Positions 61,499 through 64,000 of a stretch of 64,000 nucleotides of DNA are shown here, piece by piece; positions within the stretch are counted from its first letter, which is position 1, and every line of letters starts with the position of its first letter. The stretch is from Bradyrhizobium sp. AZCC 2262 (lineage in GTDB: Bacteria > Pseudomonadota > Alphaproteobacteria > Rhizobiales > Xanthobacteraceae), in the NCBI RefSeq assembly GCF_036924535.1, contig NZ_JAZHRT010000001.1, positions 4,712,001-4,776,000 on the forward strand. Reading direction: 5' to 3'. The position numbers and the translations under genes are program-made. A model generated the notes under the pieces. It worked only from the letters and a program-made list of their open reading frames with translations, was not told where the DNA came from and did not search any database.

Positions 61499-62801
61499 AC
61501 ATGCTGCGCCGCCATTGGCCCTGGTTGCTGGCCCTCGTCATCCTGCTGGCGTTCCCGTTCCTGTTCTACGACTGGAGCAAGGGCCGCCATTCCGGCTTCG
61601 TGCTGACGCTGATGAGCGAGATCGGCGTGATGGCGATCTTCGCGCTGTCCTACAACATGCTGATGGGCCAGGCCGGCCTGCTCTCGTTCGGACATGCCGT
61701 GCTGCTCGGGATGGGCGCCTATTGCGCGGCGCACGTGGTCCTCCTCGTGAAGGCCGGCTCATTCTGGCTGCCGACCGAACTGGTGCCGCTGGCGGGCGGG
61801 CTTGGCGGGTTGTTCTTCGGCTATGTCTTCGGGTGGCTGGTGACCAAGCAGCGCGCCACCGCGTTTGCGATGATCACGATGGGGCTCGGCGAACTGGTCT
61901 CGGCTGCGGCGCTGATGTTCATGGGCTTCTTCGGCGGCGAAGGCGGCATCCCCATCGATCGCGTGATGGACACCAGCCTGGTCGGCGTCAGATACACCTC
62001 GCCCTGGCAGGTCTACTGCCTGGTGCTGGTCTGGGCCTTTATTGCCGCGGCCCTGATGCGGCTGCAGACCCAGACGCCGCTTGGCAGCATTGCCAACGCC
62101 ACCCGCGACAATTTCGAGCGCGCCCAGTTTGTCGGCTACGATCCACGCGTGGTACGGCTCTACCAGTTCGCTCTCTCCGGCTTCTTCGCCGGCATCGCCG
62201 GCGGACTGTACGTGCTGATCTACGAAATCGTCACCTTCGACACGGTGTCCGCGGCCAAGTCAGCGAATGCGCTGCTCGCCGTCTATATCGGCGGCGCCGG
62301 CGGGTTCTTTGGACCGATCCTCGGCACCATCGTGGTGGTGCTGCTGCAGAGCGGGGTCAGCCTGCTCAGCAACGCCTGGCTGCTCTATGTCGGCGTGCTC
62401 TTCATCGTGATGGTGATGTACGCGCCGGGTGGACTGATCGGGCTGATCTTCATGCACATGCCGATCTGGCGCGCCGGGCGCCTGCGCGAACTGGCGCTGC
62501 CTTATGCGCGGGCGTTTCCGGCCGCACTGCTGGTCTTGCTCGGCTTCGTGTTTATGGTTGAACTCGCGTCCTTCACGACCATCGGCGCGGCGCAGGGCAA
62601 GAACTTCTCAATCGGCGGGCATCTCATTGACACCACGGCCCCGCTGCCATGGGTGATCGCGCTAGCCGCCCTTGTCCTGGGTGGGCTGTGGCTGCGCCAC
62701 GAGGCACGCAGTTTCCGCGAGCGCTGGGACGCGCTGATGGAAGGCGTCAAGATCCAGGATGGCGTCAAGATGAAGGGCGTAAAGGTGCAGGAGGCAATGT
62801 C

Positions 62802-62805
<4 letters not shown>
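61495..62805 (+). CDS. livM: LIV-type ABC transporter permease (LivM family)
   Basis: The 436-residue protein is the second permease, with about ten hydrophobic segments. Hallmarks are FALSYNMLMGQAGLLSFGHAV, TTKQRATAFAMITMGLGEL-type helices, TPLGSIANATRDNFERAQF (coupling region) and YIGGAGGFFGPILGTIVVVLL. A C-terminal cytosolic tail with repeated KIQDGVKMKGVKVQEAM after the last helix is unusual in its short Val-Lys repeats. It overlaps livH by four bases and livG by four bases. Confidence 0.93.
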
Positions 62806-63565
<760 letters not shown>

Positions 63566-63569
<4 letters not shown>

Positions 63570-64000
63570 TGCTCGAGGTCCGCGATCTCCATGCCTTCTA
63601 CGGCAAGAGCCACATCCTGCAAGGCGTCGATCTCAGGGTCGATCAGGGCGAGATCGTCAGCCTGCTCGGCCGCAACGGGGTCGGCCGCTCGACCGCCTGC
63701 AAAACCATCATGGGGCTGGTGCCGCCGGTCGGCAAGATCGGCTTCAAGGGCAGCCCGATCGCTGGATTGCGGCCCGACCAGATCGCCCATCTCGGCATCG
63801 GCTATGTGCCGGAGGATCGCCAGGTGTTTCCCGGCCTGACCGTGAAGCAGAATCTCGAACTCGGGCTGAAGCGGGCCGGCGTGGTCGGCCGCTGGAAATT
63901 CGAGGACGTGTTTGCGCTGTTTCCAAATCTCGAAGCGCGTCAGGACAATCCGGCCGGCGTGCTCTCGGGCGGCGAGCAGCAGATGCTCACGATGTGCCGA
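63566..64000 (+). CDS. livF: LIV-type ABC transporter ATPase (LivF family), truncated by window end
   Basis: The first 145 residues are visible: MMLEVRDLHAFYGKSHILQGV, IAHLGIGYVPEDRQVFPGLTV (Q-loop region) and the signature LSGGEQQMLTMCR. The Walker A reads GRNGVGRSTACKT, with Arg where the near-invariant Lys is expected. Two ATGs in tandem (63566 and 63569) could start it; the first overlaps the livG stop. The C-terminal half lies outside the window. Confidence 0.9.

Overview
The window is high-GC DNA with dense genes, GTG/TTG starts and many intergenic palindromic repeats. The gene set includes phosphoenolpyruvate carboxylase, a homoprotocatechuate meta-cleavage operon, several acyl-CoA catabolic clusters, a branched-chain-amino-acid-type ABC transporter and a HpnP-like B12 radical SAM protein. 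This points to an alphaproteobacterium of the Bradyrhizobium/Rhodopseudomonas group; the assignment is inference from family resemblance and repeat style. No tRNA, rRNA, CRISPR array, transposase, phage gene or replication origin was seen.

Layout. 1-2.9 kb: start of a B12-binding radical SAM gene, eutB without an adjacent eutC, and a small membrane protein (all minus). 3.4-5.1 kb: a chemoreceptor (plus). 5.3-12.0 kb: a three-gene minus-strand operon of transglutaminase-like, ATP-grasp/alpha-E and transglutaminase-DUF2126 proteins. 12.2-13.1 kb: a class 3 lipase. 13.2-16.7 kb: a minus-strand cassette of UxaA-type dehydratase, HpcH/HpaI aldolase and Ldh-type dehydrogenase, which looks like 2-keto-3-deoxy acid catabolism. 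16.9-24.8 kb: hpaR divergent from hpaH-hpaF-hpaE-hpaD, a ModA-like binding protein, a FAH-family protein and a ThDP enzyme; hpaH is broken by a 4-base duplication.

25-30.3 kb: an AlkB / 2OG-oxygenase pair, then a minus-strand operon AtuA, AtuA-like small protein, amidase, DUF2848. 30.5-34.4 kb: DUF35 zinc-ribbon protein, thiolase, SDR and a Tat-exported SMP-30-type protein. 34.6-37.4 kb: ppc. 37.6-48.5 kb: an acyl-CoA catabolic region with two acyl-CoA ligases, one acyl-CoA dehydrogenase, three crotonases, two SDRs (one DECR-like), a phosphotransferase and DUF6285. 48.5-49.3 kb: repeat-derived DNA without a convincing gene. 49.3-51.7 kb: a Tat-exported cytokinin-dehydrogenase-like flavoprotein next to a frameshifted LysR gene. 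51.9-59.0 kb: htpX, a VOC protein, an exported M20 amidohydrolase, an acyl-CoA dehydrogenase, a flavin reductase, an alpha/beta hydrolase and yghU. 59.2-64 kb: substrate-binding protein and livH-livM-livG-livF; livF runs off the window.

The most useful leads are the two frame-broken genes (hpaH and LysR), a matched promoter-like block upstream of the VOC and acyl-CoA dehydrogenase genes, two perfect palindromes flanking hpaR, the cytokinin-dehydrogenase-like protein, the LivF Walker A variant, and at least nine families of palindromic repeats. I did not find a system I would call wholly undescribed. The transglutaminase/ATP-grasp/alpha-E operon is the least understood functional unit.
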